This document shows positions 1-9,494 of a stretch of 64,000 nucleotides of DNA, piece by piece. The stretch's first letter is position 1; every line of letters starts with the position of its first letter. Source of the DNA: Halorubrum aquaticum (lineage in GTDB: Archaea > Halobacteriota > Halobacteria > Halobacteriales > Haloferacaceae). The notes under the pieces were generated by a model. The model worked only from the letters and a program-made list of their open reading frames with translations. It searched no databases and had not been told where the DNA came from. Where the stretch lies: assembly GCF_900113615.1 (NCBI RefSeq), contig NZ_FOPZ01000013.1:30316-94315 (forward strand), in the 5' to 3' direction. The position numbers and the translations under genes are program-made.

Positions 1-298
1 AGCGCTCCGCGCCCTCGTAGAACCAGTAGCCGTTCTCGCGCATCGCGCGCCCGAGCTCCTGGTGGAACTCGACGAAGTCCGCGAACTCGTCCTTCTCGAC
101 GCCCTCGAAGATCTCCTCGACGGAGACGACCGTCTCGTAGTCGATCCGGATCGGGTGGTCGCCGTACTCCTCGACGTAGTCGGCCGCCGAGAGCGGGAAG
201 TCCTCCTCCTCGTCGATCTTCTTCGCGAGCACCGCGTGACCGTACTGTCGCATGCCCTCGCTCCCCTGTTCGCCGTCGGGGTCGTGTGGCCAGTCCAT
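1..298 (-). CDS. Small conserved haloarchaeal protein (DUF5785-like), 3' end outside window
   Basis: Ninety-nine codons are visible on the minus strand from ATG at 298, and the gene runs off the left edge, so its C-terminus is missing. The protein opens MDWPHDPDGEQGSEGMRQYG and is acidic and soluble, with no membrane segment or metal-binding cluster. It resembles a short haloarchaeal family that I recall as DUF5785, usually about 100 residues, so probably only a few codons are lost. That family name is from memory and the function is unknown. It is divergent from the chemotaxis transducer at 490, with a tandem repeat in the shared intergenic region. Confidence 0.7.
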   Translation of the reverse strand, partial: MDWPHDPDGEQGSEGMRQYGHAVLAKKIDEEEDFPLSAADYVEEYGDHPIRIDYETVVSVEEIFEGVEKDEFADFVEFHQELGRAMRENGYWFYEGAER

Positions 299-326
299 AC
301 CGCCGGTTCGCCGAGCGCGGTCATAG

Positions 327-398
327 TGGTTACGGACACGGCCCCATCGGTGGTTACGGACACGGCCCCATCGGTGGTTACGGACACGGCCCCACCCG
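327..398. repeat. Three tandem 24-bp repeats
   Basis: Units 327-350, 351-374 and 375-398 share the core TGGTTACGGACACGGCCCC. The first two are identical and the third differs only in its last bases. They lie between two divergent genes, upstream of the transducer promoter. Confidence 0.9.
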
Positions 399-457
399 TC
401 CTCGCCGAGACGCCCGTGACCAACTCGATTATTCGATTTGATAACCCACCGAGTGTG

Positions 458-463
458 TTTATA
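458..463 (+). promoter_or_regulatory. TATA box of the chemotaxis transducer gene
   Basis: TTTATA lies 27-32 bases upstream of the ATG at 490, the spacing expected for a nearly leaderless haloarchaeal transcript. It argues against an upstream in-frame GTG at 472, which would fall before the expected transcription start. Confidence 0.6.
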
Positions 464-489
464 GCCCCCTTGTGAGAACCGCGATAGCA

Positions 490-3123
490 ATGCCAACTGA
501 CGACGAATCGGGCGTCGCCCGGCGCCTCTACGACCGGCTCCGCGGCCGGTACTTCTTCAAGATCGCAGGCGTGATACTGGTCGTCTCGGCGGTGCTGCTC
601 GGCGCGGGCGCGCTGACGTTCGACGAGGTCCAAGCCAGCGTCGAGTCGGACGCACGGAACACGCTGATCTCCTCCGCCGAGCGTGAGGCACAGGGGATCG
701 AGGGGTTCATCGAGGAGGGTGAGGGTCACGCGGCGCGGATCTCCGACACGCGGCAGATCCGGACGTCGAACAAGCACACCATCCGACAGGAGCTCCGCAG
801 CAACGAACGCGCCCTCCCCGAGTACGTCGTCGACGTCCACTACTACGACCTCACGACCGACGAGATCCTGGTGAGCACCTCGCCGATGAAGGAGGGAACC
901 ATACACACGATCTCCGACCGGCCGTGGGCGGTCAGCGCCAGCGCCTTCGGAAGCCACCAGTCCGCTCGCTCGTTCGAACCGTACGCGGTCGAGGGCGAGA
1001 AGCGACTCGGCTTCGTCAGCCCGGTCACCACCGATACCGACAAGGCGATCGTGGTCACGGCGGACCTCTCGGAGCGCGGCACCCTGTTGACGCCGCCGGT
1101 CGAGGGCGCGAACATGGAGATCGTCTCGACGCGGACCGGCCGGGTCGCGCTCGCCGCCGACGACGAGGCGATCCTGAACCAGTACTTCCTCATCGAGGAG
1201 CTCTCACACCTGCGCTCCGACGTGACCGGGTCGCGCGTCGACGAGGTGTCCGACTCACAACAGACCGTCGTCGACGCGGACCGACTCGTCGCGGCCACCG
1301 TCCCCGTCGAGGGCAAGCCCTGGGCGGTCGTCGTCGCCGCGCCCGAGGAAGCGGTCTACGGGACCGTCGGCGACGTGACCCGGAGCGTCCTGTTGCTGAT
1401 CGGGATCGCGATCCTCGGACTGCTGGCGGTTGGACTGCTGATCTCCCGGGACGTGAACGGTTCCGTCGACGAGCTCCGAGGGTACGCCGAGGCGATCGAG
1501 TCGGGCGATCTCGACGTCGACGTCGACCGGTCACGCGTCGACGAGTTCGGCCAGCTCTCCGCGCTCATCGACCGGATCCGGCTGACGCTACGCGAGCAGA
1601 TCGCGACCGCCGAGGAGGCCGCCGAGGAGGCCGCGACCGCGCGCGAGGAGGCGGAGGCGCTCTCGACGCACCTCGAGACGAAGGCGGACGACTACGGCGA
1701 GACGATCGACGCGGTCGCCGAGGGCGATCTCACCCGGCGGCTCGATCCCGAGAGCGAGAGCGAGGCGATGACGGAGATCGCGGAGTCGTTGAACGACATG
1801 CTCGACCGCGTGGAGGCGCTCGTCGTCGCCATCCAGGACGCCGCGGAGACGGTCGGCGAGCAGAGCTCGGAGGTGACCGCCTCCTCCGAGGAGGTGGAGT
1901 CGACGAGCGTCGACGTCGCCGAGAGCGTCGAGGAGATCTCCGTCGGCACCGAACGGCAGGAGGAACACCTCTCGAGTGCGGCCGCGGAGCTCAACGACCT
2001 CTCGGCGACCGTCGAGGAGATCGCCTCCTCGACCGACGAGCTGGCCCAGCGGTCGGCGACGACCGCGGAGAACGGCGAGGAGGGTCGCGAACGGGCGGGC
2101 GAGGCGATAGAGCACATGGACCGGATCGAATCGGAGATGGGGAGCACCGTCGAGGAGATGACGGCCCTTCGCGACGAGGTCGAGCGGATCGGCGAGGTGG
2201 TCGGGCTGATCGACGACATCGCCGAACAGACCAACATCCTCGCGCTCAACGCGTCGATCGAGGCCGCGCGGGCCGGCGAGGCCGGTTCGGGCTTCGCGGT
2301 CGTCGCCCGCGAGGTGAAAGACCTCGCCGAGGAGACCGCGGAGGCGACGACGGAGGTCGAGTCCCTCATCGAGGGCGTCGAGGAGTCGACCCACTCCGTG
2401 GCCGACGACATGTTCGCGATGGAGGCGGACGTCGAGCAGGGTCGCGACGTGGTCGACGAGACGGTCGACACGCTGGAGACGATAGTGGAGGACGTCTCCG
2501 ACGTCAACGCCGGGATCCAGTCGATCAACGACGCGACCGACGACCAGGCGGACTCCACCCAGGAGGCGGTCTCGATGATCGACGAGGTCTCCGAGGTAAG
2601 CGTCGAGACCGCGAGCGAGGCACAGAACGTCTCGGCGGCGGCCGAAGAACAGACCGCGGCGCTCGCGCAGATCTCGACGAGCGCGGAGTCGCTCTCCTCG
2701 CGTGCCGACGAGCTCCGCATGCTGGCCGGGGAGTTCGAGGCGCGCGAGGACCGGGAGGTCGACTCGGAGTTCGAGGCGCGCGAGGACCGGGAGGTCGACT
2801 CGGAGTTCGACGTCGACGCGGGGACGGACGGGGCGGACTCGCCGGTCGAGGTCGACGACGACCCGATCGAAATCGACGATTCGGCTGCCGAGGTCGACGA
2901 CGCTCCGGCCGACGCCGGAAGCGATCCGGCGAGATCGGACGCGCCGCCGGCCTCCGGAAGCGCCCCGAGCTCCGCGGTCGAAACCGACGGCGGCGACGAC
3001 GCGTTCCAGCCCGACGACGAGTTCAGACCCGACGATACGTTCCGATCGGATGACTCCTTCCAGCCCGACGACGAGTTCCGATCGGACGACGGCACCGACG
3101 TGGCCGGCTCCGGAGACGACTGA
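490..3123 (+). CDS. Transmembrane methyl-accepting chemotaxis transducer (Htr family)
   Basis: This 877-residue signal transducer should pass ligand information to CheA/CheW at the cytoplasmic membrane. Hydrophobic segments at about residues 23-44 and 299-320 flank an extracytoplasmic sensor region of about 255 residues, probably a Cache-type domain. A HAMP linker follows at about 320-375, then a long coiled coil. The conserved hairpin tip near residue 580 contains [20 protein letters not shown], the CheA/CheW contact region. After the signalling domain comes an acidic tail with two identical 12-residue repeats (about 748-771) and a terminal series of FxxDD units. The start is chosen from the TATA box at 458. 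The ligand cannot be read from sequence, and no che genes lie in the window. Confidence 0.93.
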   Translation: MPTDDESGVARRLYDRLRGRYFFKIAGVILVVSAVLLGAGALTFDEVQASVESDARNTLISSAEREAQGIEGFIEEGEGHAARISDTRQIRTSNKHTIRQELRSNERALPEYVVDVHYYDLTTDEILVSTSPMKEGTIHTISDRPWAVSASAFGSHQSARSFEPYAVEGEKRLGFVSPVTTDTDKAIVVTADLSERGTLLTPPVEGANMEIVSTRTGRVALAADDEAILNQYFLIEELSHLRSDVTGSRVDEVSDSQQTVVDADRLVAATVPVEGKPWAVVVAAPEEAVYGTVGDVTRSVLLLIGIAILGLLAVGLLISRDVNGSVDELRGYAEAIESGDLDVDVDRSRVDEFGQLSALIDRIRLTLREQIATAEEAAEEAATAREEAEALSTHLETKADDYGETIDAVAEGDLTRRLDPESESEAMTEIAESLNDMLDRVEALVVAIQDAAETVGEQSSEVTASSEEVESTSVDVAESVEEISVGTERQEEHLSSAAAELNDLSATVEEIASSTDELAQRSATTAENGEEGRERAGEAIEHMDRIESEMGSTVEEMTALRDEVERIGEVVGLIDDIAEQTNILALNASIEAARAGEAGSGFAVVAREVKDLAEETAEATTEVESLIEGVEESTHSVADDMFAMEADVEQGRDVVDETVDTLETIVEDVSDVNAGIQSINDATDDQADSTQEAVSMIDEVSEVSVETASEAQNVSAAAEEQTAALAQISTSAESLSSRADELRMLAGEFEAREDREVDSEFEAREDREVDSEFDVDAGTDGADSPVEVDDDPIEIDDSAAEVDDAPADAGSDPARSDAPPASGSAPSSAVETDGGDDAFQPDDEFRPDDTFRSDDSFQPDDEFRSDDGTDVAGSGDD
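2731..2802 (+). repeat. Two identical 36-bp repeats in the transducer tail
   Basis: 2731-2766 and 2767-2802 are exact copies encoding [12 protein letters not shown] twice. A partial third unit begins at 2803. The repeat keeps the reading frame. Confidence 0.92.
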
Positions 3124-3186
3124 GACCCGGCCCGGTTCCGGCGACTCCACACAAGACACTTGTCCGGTTCCCGCCGTGTTCCGCGC

Positions 3187-3654
3187 ATGCGACGCAGGGC
3201 CCTCCTCGCGGTCGCGGCGACCGTCCCCCTCGCCGGCTGCCCGACGCCCCCGTGGGGCGAGACACCCGAGAACGTCGACGGGGCCGAGGTGAGGGTCCGC
3301 CGCGAACACACCGGCGCGTTCGATCCGGCCGAACCAGAGTATCGGGACGCCGCCGTCCTGCTCCGCACGCTCGACGCCGACCCGTCGCGTCTCACGGTCA
3401 GAGGACAGTTGCTCGCCGGCGCGCGCGAGTGCTACCGCGTCGACCTCGTCGAGGCGGACCTGACCGAGTCCCGCCTCCTGATCCGCCTGACGACCGAGGA
3501 CGATCCCGACTGGGAGGGCGGCGCGTGTCACGACGTCGGCGAGGCACACCCCTACGAGGTCGAGGTCGCGTTCACGGAGGCTCCCGTCCCCGACCGGGTC
3601 GAAGTTCGACACGACGACGAGACGGTGCTCGAGGAGACCGTGACGACCGACTGA
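3187..3654 (+). CDS. Small predicted lipoprotein, unknown function
   Basis: This 155-residue protein starts with a twin-arginine-like signal, MRRRALLAVAATVPLAGC, ending in the lipobox LAGC. It is therefore probably exported by Tat and anchored through a lipidated cysteine, as is common in haloarchaea. The mature part is acidic and looks beta-rich, with two further cysteines that could form a disulfide. I do not recognise a domain. The ATG at 3187 is preferred over an upstream in-frame codon at 3160 because it puts the signal peptide at the N-terminus. It follows the transducer by about 60 bases and faces the convergent propeller gene. Confidence 0.75.
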   Translation: MRRRALLAVAATVPLAGCPTPPWGETPENVDGAEVRVRREHTGAFDPAEPEYRDAAVLLRTLDADPSRLTVRGQLLAGARECYRVDLVEADLTESRLLIRLTTEDDPDWEGGACHDVGEAHPYEVEVAFTEAPVPDRVEVRHDDETVLEETVTTD

Positions 3655-3696
3655 TGTTCGAGTGTGGACGATTCACCGACGATCGATCCGTCGTCG

Positions 3697-5244
3697 TCAC
3701 TCGTCCACGGCGGAGCGCGCAGCCACGCGGACCGCACCGTACAGGACGCTCGCGAGCGAGGTGGAGATCACGACGATGCTTTCGATCACGGACAGCGACG
3801 GGAGCTCCCACCCGGAGTCGTCGGACGACGCCTCCGTCCCGTCCGCGGTCGAGGAGTCCCCGTCGGTCGTCGATCCGCCGCCGTCGTCTCCGGCGGTCGA
3901 TCCCTCCGTGGACTCCGCGTCTTCCGGCGACGTGTCCTCCGACTCGGTGCCCGTCTCCGTCGAGTCCGAGTCCGTCGAATCCGAATCCGTCGCGTCCGAC
4001 TCCGCGGACGATCCCCCGTCGAACGTCTCGGCGGTGACCAGCCGCGAGGACGCGCCGTCGGGGACGAACAGCCCGCCGGGAACCGGCACGGGTCCGTACC
4101 CGATAGCCGGGTTGTCGACGTCGATGGAGAGCCGCTCGAGGCCGTCCTCCAAGCCGACGCCGACGACCCTCCCGCTTCGCGACCCCGTCGTCGCCACGAA
4201 GTACACCGTTCCGCCGGCGATCGTCGCGCCCCCGGTTCGCCGGCCGTCCTCCAGCGAGTACCGCCACGCGAGTTCCCCGGTTTCGAGGTCGTACGCGTTA
4301 CAGCGAAGGGCCTCGAACGGGTCGTCGTCGACGACCGCGACGAGCCCGTTGCCGGCGGCCAGCGGGTGATGCGCCTCCCCCCGGAGGTCGACGGCCCACT
4401 GCTCGACGCCACCCGTCGCCGACACGAGCCGGAGGTGTTGCTGTGTCTTCACGACGACGCCGTGGTCCGTGACCGCCGGCGGGGACAGGACGTCGGCCTC
4501 GATCGCGTACTCCCACTCGGGCTCGCCGTCGAACGAGAGCGCGACCAGGCGCGACGGGGGTGCCTGCGAGTCGGGAACGTTGACGTACAGCGAGTCATCG
4601 CCCACGGCGACCGTCGGGAGCAACAGCCCCGCGGCGTTGTTTCCGTCGGTTTCGAACCGCGCGTCCAGCGGCGTCGACCACTCCAGATCGCCGGACGACG
4701 CCGCGAACGCGTACACGGTCCCCTCCGAATCCGCCACGTACGCCGTTCCGTCGTGTATCGTCGGCGCACCCGGCCGCCCGCTCACGCCCACCGACCACCG
4801 CTCCTCTCCGGAGTCCCGATCGACCGCGAGAACCGTCCCCTCGGTCGTGACCGCGATGACGGCCGCCGCGCCGACCGCCGGCGAAGCGGTGAGCGGTTCC
4901 TCGCCCCTGAACGCCCATCGTCCGGAACCGGACGCCAGATCGGTGGCGATCAGATCGCCGTCGCTGCCCGCGTACGCCGTCCCGTCGGCGACGGCCGGCA
5001 CGGTCGTCCGCTCGTTCCCGCCGAGCGAGTACGCCGAGCCGGAGACCGAATCGATCCCCTCGACGGCCGTCGTGCCGGTGAGTCGCCGTCCCCCGTGTAA
5101 CATCGGCCACGAGAACTCGTCGAGATCGCTCGATTCCTGGGCTGCGACCGGCGTCACGCTCCCGGCGGACGCCAACGCACCGCCCGCGGCAGCCGTCGAC
5201 GCCAGTTGAAGTACCTTCCGGCGAGAAACGGACGTTCGATCCAT
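3697..5244 (-). CDS. Tat-exported PQQ-like beta-propeller protein with C-terminal anchor
   Basis: The 515-residue product begins MDRTSVSRRKVLQL, a twin-arginine signal, followed by a hydrophobic stretch and an AQ cleavage-like site. The body is a series of blades of the type GxxYxxxxDGxLxAxDxxSGxxxW, typical of PQQ/quinoprotein-like propellers (residues about 60-390). These folds act in enzymes or as scaffolds, and no PQQ ligands are evident, so a binding or scaffold role is plausible. A Ser/Thr/Asp-rich low-complexity stalk (about 400-480) leads to a hydrophobic C-terminal segment that should anchor it in the membrane with the propeller outside. ATG 5244 is chosen because it follows a TTTAA box at about 5275-5279; upstream in-frame starts would precede transcription. 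Confidence 0.8.
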   Translation of the reverse strand: MDRTSVSRRKVLQLASTAAAGGALASAGSVTPVAAQESSDLDEFSWPMLHGGRRLTGTTAVEGIDSVSGSAYSLGGNERTTVPAVADGTAYAGSDGDLIATDLASGSGRWAFRGEEPLTASPAVGAAAVIAVTTEGTVLAVDRDSGEERWSVGVSGRPGAPTIHDGTAYVADSEGTVYAFAASSGDLEWSTPLDARFETDGNNAAGLLLPTVAVGDDSLYVNVPDSQAPPSRLVALSFDGEPEWEYAIEADVLSPPAVTDHGVVVKTQQHLRLVSATGGVEQWAVDLRGEAHHPLAAGNGLVAVVDDDPFEALRCNAYDLETGELAWRYSLEDGRRTGGATIAGGTVYFVATTGSRSGRVVGVGLEDGLERLSIDVDNPAIGYGPVPVPGGLFVPDGASSRLVTAETFDGGSSAESDATDSDSTDSDSTETGTESEDTSPEDAESTEGSTAGDDGGGSTTDGDSSTADGTEASSDDSGWELPSLSVIESIVVISTSLASVLYGAVRVAARSAVDE

Positions 5245-5493
5245 CAACTGATCGAGAGTTACCGAGATACGCATTAAATCGCTCGGACGAGGCAGAAACA
5301 CGGAACGAATGGTTGCGACGCGGGGATTCCCGGGTTCGTGGACGGACGCACTCCGAAGGGACGTCGTCGGAACGCGCGTGTCGTTCGGCCTCCCCGCCGG
5401 ACGGTGATACCGACGTTTCGCCGGCGGATCGGCGGCGTGCCGTCGAGTTCCGCCGTGCGTCTCGAGGACGGACCGGCGGAGCCGAGCCGACGC

Positions 5494-5994
5494 TCAGGGG
5501 ACCTTCCCGTCCATCGACCCGCGATACCAGCGGCCGGTCTCCGAGCCGCACTCGACGCATCTGGCGACGACGGCCTCGCCGTCGACGTCATCGATCCGGT
5601 TCAGATCCGTGTCGTTCTCGGCGTCGCAGTCCTCGCAGTACCGGAGCTTCGGCTGGGTTCCGTACGCCAGCGGCGCGCCGATCGCGAGGGCGCGAACCCG
5701 TTCGTCGCCGTGGTTCCAGCCGCGCTGGAACTCCTCGCGTCCGAACCGGACGAGTTCGTTCGGACCGACCTCGACCGGACCGTCCTCGGTCTCGAAGGTC
5801 GCCGTGCCCGAGAGGACGCAGAAGACCTCCTCCTGTACCTCGTGGCTGTGGTACGCGAACGCGAAGCTGTCGCCCGGTTCGAGCTCGTAGTAGTTGATCG
5901 CGACGTCGGTGAGTCCGAGCGGCTCGGTGAGCTTCCGCATCACTGCGGCGGGCTGTACGTCGTTCTCCACGTCGTCGATGCGGACTCGGTCCAT
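5494..5994 (-). CDS. Cupin-domain protein with C-terminal zinc-ribbon-like motif
   Basis: This 166-residue protein has a single cupin barrel. The first cupin motif is visible in FAYHSHEVQEEVFCVLSGTA, with histidines and glutamate suited to a metal site, and the second in GWNHGDERVRALAIGAP. After the barrel come two CxxC pairs (YCEDCDAE and RCVECGSE), which together look like a zinc ribbon. The ATG at 5994 is preceded by a purine-rich AAAGGGG, which supports it over an in-frame ATG 24 bases upstream. Small cupins may bind metal, sugar or signal molecules; the substrate here is unknown. Confidence 0.8.
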   Translation of the reverse strand: MDRVRIDDVENDVQPAAVMRKLTEPLGLTDVAINYYELEPGDSFAFAYHSHEVQEEVFCVLSGTATFETEDGPVEVGPNELVRFGREEFQRGWNHGDERVRALAIGAPLAYGTQPKLRYCEDCDAENDTDLNRIDDVDGEAVVARCVECGSETGRWYRGSMDGKVP

Positions 5995-6167
5995 GCTGCC
6001 CCTTTCGACGCCCCGCATCAAAACGGTGCGTGCCGGTGGATCGGTCGACGCGTTTGGGTGGCGTGCCGATCGTCGTCTGAAGCGTTCCATCCGCGTGAAC
6101 GGCCGTCGGCGGCGCACTGAGCCGTCGGCTGGCCGTGAGGACGTCGAAGGAAAGCGACGGAGTTGGA

Positions 6168-6242
6168 TGCTCCGGCAGGGATTTGAACCCTGGTCCTTGC
6201 CGTGAGAGGGCAAGATGATTGGCCGGACTACACCACCAGAGC
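6168..6242 (-). tRNA. tRNA-Glu (anticodon CTC)
   Basis: A 75-nt cloverleaf on the minus strand. The acceptor arm GCTCTGG pairs with CCGGAGC before discriminator A. The anticodon stem TTGCC/GGCAA encloses the loop CTCTCAC, giving anticodon CUC. The T arm contains GGTTCAAATCC. There is no intron and CCA is not encoded. Its D and T arms match the intron-containing tRNA-Glu(TTC) at 63817. Confidence 0.96.
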
Positions 6243-6370
6243 GTGCGTCCGCGTTCCGTCGCAATTCCGGGTAGGACATTCCACACTAAAACGGTTCCGT
6301 TTCGACCGCGCCGTGTCTCGGTTTGTCGCGATCCGCGCGGGTTCTCACGCCCGGCTTCGCCCGCTCGCGC

Positions 6371-7435
6371 TCAGAGGTCGACCGCGAACGAGTCGACGCC
6401 CGCGGCCGCCTCGGCGACCGCCGCGAGCAGGTCCGCGACGCGATCCAAGTCCTCGAGGTCGACGACCTCGACCGGCGTGTGCATGTACCGGTTCGGGATC
6501 GAGACGGTGAGCGACGGGACCCCGCCGCGGGCGGTGTAGAACGCGTCGGCGTCCGTGCCGGTTCGCGTCCCGGCCGCCTGATACTGGACGTCGATCCCGG
6601 CGTCGGCCGCGGCGTCGCGCGCGAGATCGACGAGGACGGGGTGGTTCGCGCTGCCGCGTGCGACGACCGGCCCGCCGCCGAGCTCGACGGGGCCGCGGCG
6701 CTCGGCGTCGACGTCCGGGTTGTCGGTCGCGTGGGTGACGTCGACGGCGACGAACGCGTCGACCGCCTCGAGGTCGTGGCCGACCATCCGCGCGCCCTGG
6801 AGACCCAGCTCCTCCTGGACGGTCGAGACCGCGTAGACGGTGGCGTCGACGTCGGCCGCGGCGGCGCGGCGCAGCGCCTCCGCGGCGACCCAGATCCCGG
6901 TCCGGTCGTCGATCCCCCGGGCGGCGATCCGGGAGCCGACGAGCTCCTCGGTCCCGGTCGAGAACGTGACCGGGTCGCCCACGGAGACGTGTTCTCGGGC
7001 CTCCTCGGCGTCGGTCGCGCCCACGTCGACGAACTGCCCCTCGATCGCCTCGTACTCGTCGGCGTCGGGGTCGCGGAGATGGATCGCGGTCTGTCCGACG
7101 ACGCCCTGGACGGGCTCGTCGGCGTGGACCGTCACGTGTTGGCCCTTCGAGACGGTGCGGTCGGAGCCGCCGACCGGGGCGATCCGGAGGAAGCCCTCCT
7201 CGAGCACGTCCCGGACGATGAACCCGATCTCGTCGGCGTGACCCGCCACGGCGACCGTCGGCGCCTCCGGGTCACCCTCGTGGACGGCGACGGCGTTGCC
7301 GTACGCGTCGGTGGTGACGTCGTCGGCGAACGCCGAGACGTGGTCGATCCACACGCGCTGGGCCGCCGTCTCGAACCCGGAGGGGCTCGAAGTCGCGAGC
7401 AGGTCGTCGAGGAACGCACGGCGAGACTCGTCCAT
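6371..7435 (-). CDS. M42-family metallo-aminopeptidase
   Basis: This 354-residue cytosolic protein belongs to the M42 glutamyl/deblocking aminopeptidase (TET) family, which forms large hollow particles that trim peptides after proteasomal degradation. Visible metal-site motifs are AGHADEIGF (first metal histidine), GIDDRTG (bridging aspartate), VQEELGLQGA (catalytic and metal glutamates), AVDVTHA and the C-terminal NRYMHTPVEVVD histidine. Length is normal for the family. It is often annotated endoglucanase M by historical error. It is transcribed away from the small membrane-protein gene at 7567. Confidence 0.92.
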   Translation of the reverse strand: MDESRRAFLDDLLATSSPSGFETAAQRVWIDHVSAFADDVTTDAYGNAVAVHEGDPEAPTVAVAGHADEIGFIVRDVLEEGFLRIAPVGGSDRTVSKGQHVTVHADEPVQGVVGQTAIHLRDPDADEYEAIEGQFVDVGATDAEEAREHVSVGDPVTFSTGTEELVGSRIAARGIDDRTGIWVAAEALRRAAAADVDATVYAVSTVQEELGLQGARMVGHDLEAVDAFVAVDVTHATDNPDVDAERRGPVELGGGPVVARGSANHPVLVDLARDAAADAGIDVQYQAAGTRTGTDADAFYTARGGVPSLTVSIPNRYMHTPVEVVDLEDLDRVADLLAAVAEAAAGVDSFAVDL

Positions 7436-7566
7436 GCGTTCCCGTTCGTATCGGGGAAAAAGAAGCTCGCGGTCCCGCCCGCGCGTCGAACGGGTCGCAC
7501 AAGCGGCCGGGCGGTCCCGTCCGGGTCGACGCCACGGTTAAGCGGTCGGCGCGCGAACGACCGACC

Positions 7567-7875
7567 ATGACCGACACGTCGTTCACGCTGTTCGAACTCC
7601 ACCTGGAGGAGGGAGCGGTTCGGATCGGAGAACACGGGCTGTTCGGAGGCGGAGACTCCGACGAAAACGCGGACGAAGCGGTACCTGACGGGGCGGGATC
7701 GGTCGACTCGGCGGGCGCGGACGCCGGGACCCTCGGGTGCGGGCTCTCGGGAACGTCGATCCTCGGAGGGCTGGCGGTCGTCGCGCTCCTCGCGGCCCTC
7801 GGCGTCGCGGCCGCGCGCCTGCTCGGCGACGGCGACCTCGAGGACGACGAGGCGATCGACGATCTCGGCGCGTAA
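7567..7875 (+). CDS. Small single-pass membrane protein, unknown
   Basis: A 102-residue protein with an acidic N-terminal half, then a hydrophobic segment at about residues 62-84 (GTSILGGLAVVALLAALGVA) and a short acidic tail. A GTTAAGC TATA-like element at about 7534-7540 sits some 27 bases upstream of the ATG. No known domain is recognisable. Haloarchaeal genomes carry many such small membrane proteins, so its role is open. Confidence 0.72.
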   Translation: MTDTSFTLFELHLEEGAVRIGEHGLFGGGDSDENADEAVPDGAGSVDSAGADAGTLGCGLSGTSILGGLAVVALLAALGVAAARLLGDGDLEDDEAIDDLGA

Positions 7876-7962
7876 CCCGGTCGCGCCGCCGCCATCACGC
7901 ACCGCGACCGTCACGCGCCGCACCGACACAAGGGACTTGAGGCCGGCACGCCTCCGGTTCGT

Positions 7963-8922
7963 ATGGACATCCTCCGAAGCCTCCGTGCGGTCTCCGAGGC
8001 GTCCGGGACCGGCGTCGTCGACTGGGCGAAGGCCGGCGAGGCCGCGAGGGCGAGCACGGAGCCGGGGAGCCTCGACCTGACGCCCGCCGACCGGCGGGGC
8101 TACGCGACGGACGTGCGGGACGCGCGCGACCGGCTCCGGGAGGTCGCCGGCGTCGACTTCGCGGTCCCCGACGCGATCGAGGTCCAGAACCGCCACCACT
8201 GGATCGACGCGAACCTCGAGACGTTCCGGAACGTGATGGAGCCGATCGAGGCGGCGGCGACCCCGTCGATGCCGGAGCTCTCGCGGGTCGTCAACACCGG
8301 CTCGATGGCGTTCGCGCTCGGCTTCCTCGCACGGAACGTGCTCGGCCAGTACGACCCGCTGTTGCTCGCCGACGAGCCCGACGCCGACCACGGGCTCTAC
8401 TTCGTCCACCCGAACGTCGTCGCGGTCGCCGACGACCTCGACGTGGCGTACCCGCGGTTCCGCCGCTGGATCGCCTTCCACGAGGTGACCCACGCCGCGG
8501 AGTTCGGCGCGGCTCCGTGGCTGTCGGGGTACCTGGAGTCGCGCGTCGAGCGCGGGATCGACGGACTGGGAGCGGGCGGGCTCGACCCCGACGCGTTCGC
8601 CGAGCTCCAGACCGCGATGACCGCGGTCGAGGGATACGCCGAGCTGTTGATGGACCGCGCGTTCGACGACGAGTACGCCGACCTGCGCCGGAAGATCGAC
8701 GAGCGGCGGGGCGGCGGCGGGCCGGTGACGCGTCTCGCGCGCCGGCTCCTCGGGCTCGGACTCAAACGTCGACAGTACGAGCGCGGAGCCGCCTTCTTCG
8801 AGCGGGTCGCGGACGAGCGCGGGCTGGCCGCCGCGAGCGCGGTGTGGGAGCGCCCGGAGCACCTCCCGACGGACCGGGAGATCGACGACCCGGTCGCGTG
8901 GCTCGCGCGGGTCGACCCCTGA
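7963..8922 (+). CDS. Zincin_2-type metalloprotease-like protein (DUF2342)
   Basis: This 319-residue protein carries a clear HEXXH zinc motif, HEVTH at residues 173-177 in FHEVTHAAEF. It matches the layout of the Zincin_2/DUF2342 family, whose members are widespread in actinobacteria and haloarchaea and are sometimes labelled F420-biosynthesis associated, although catalytic activity is not established. A further conserved region, TAVEGYAELLMD, probably supplies the third zinc ligand. There is no signal peptide, so it should be cytoplasmic. The next gene, on the same strand, is an FMN-binding split-barrel protein; the two genes are about 95 bases apart. Confidence 0.85.
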   Translation: MDILRSLRAVSEASGTGVVDWAKAGEAARASTEPGSLDLTPADRRGYATDVRDARDRLREVAGVDFAVPDAIEVQNRHHWIDANLETFRNVMEPIEAAATPSMPELSRVVNTGSMAFALGFLARNVLGQYDPLLLADEPDADHGLYFVHPNVVAVADDLDVAYPRFRRWIAFHEVTHAAEFGAAPWLSGYLESRVERGIDGLGAGGLDPDAFAELQTAMTAVEGYAELLMDRAFDDEYADLRRKIDERRGGGGPVTRLARRLLGLGLKRRQYERGAAFFERVADERGLAAASAVWERPEHLPTDREIDDPVAWLARVDP

Positions 8923-9017
8923 CCGTGTCCACGTTCGACCGATCTCCCGCCGAACGCCCCGCGTCGACCCCGCGAACCGGACGGTGGTTTTAGGCCGATT
9001 CCGCCCGGATCGATCGC

Positions 9018-9488
9018 ATGAACCTCACCGGCCCGTGGGACCGGTCACGCGTCGACGAGTTCCTCGCGGACGCGACGATCCCGATCCGCATCGGCTGTCG
9101 GACGCCCGCGGACGACCCCTGGATGGTGTCGCTGTGGTTCCAGTGGGACGGGGCGGTCCACTGCGCGACCGGCGCGGACGCCGACGTGGTCGACTTCCTC
9201 GCGGCCGACCATCGCGTCTCCTTCGAGGTCTCGACGAACGACCCGCCCTACATGGGCGTCCGCGGACGTGGTCGAGCGACGACGACCGCGGACGAGGACA
9301 AACGGCTCCTCCGGTCGCTCCTCGAGCGATATCTCGGCGGGACCGACAACGAGCTCTCGGAACGGCTCCTGCGACCGGACCGCGAGGAGGTACACGTCCG
9401 GATCGAGCCGGAGCGGCTCCACTCGTGGGACTTCACGGGCCGGATGCCCGCCAAGCCGGATCCGGCCGACCCGGACCCGGCCGAGTGA
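9018..9488 (+). CDS. Pyridoxamine 5'-phosphate oxidase-like FMN-binding protein
   Basis: The 156-residue product has the split-barrel pattern of the pyridoxamine-phosphate-oxidase/F420-reductase superfamily: IGCRTPADDPWMVSLWFQWD near the N-terminus, then VSFEVSTNDPPYMGVRGRGR, a strand pair typical of cofactor-binding barrels. It could bind FMN or F420; the sequence does not distinguish these. A GTTTTAGG box at about 8983-8990 lies some 28 bases before ATG 9018. The proline/aspartate-rich C-terminus is probably disordered. Confidence 0.8.
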   Translation: MNLTGPWDRSRVDEFLADATIPIRIGCRTPADDPWMVSLWFQWDGAVHCATGADADVVDFLAADHRVSFEVSTNDPPYMGVRGRGRATTTADEDKRLLRSLLERYLGGTDNELSERLLRPDREEVHVRIEPERLHSWDFTGRMPAKPDPADPDPAE

Positions 9489-9494
9489 GAACGC

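Noticed and set aside
327..398. Possible CRISPR repeats
   Set aside because: The repeat units are contiguous without spacers and no cas genes are present.
924..3053. Long second-frame open reading frame inside the transducer gene
   Set aside because: The translation is almost only Arg/Gly/Asp, typical of shadow frames in GC-rich DNA, and the transducer frame has clear domains.
6371..7435. Endoglucanase
   Set aside because: Metal-ligand motifs are those of M42 aminopeptidases; the cellulase label for this family is historical.
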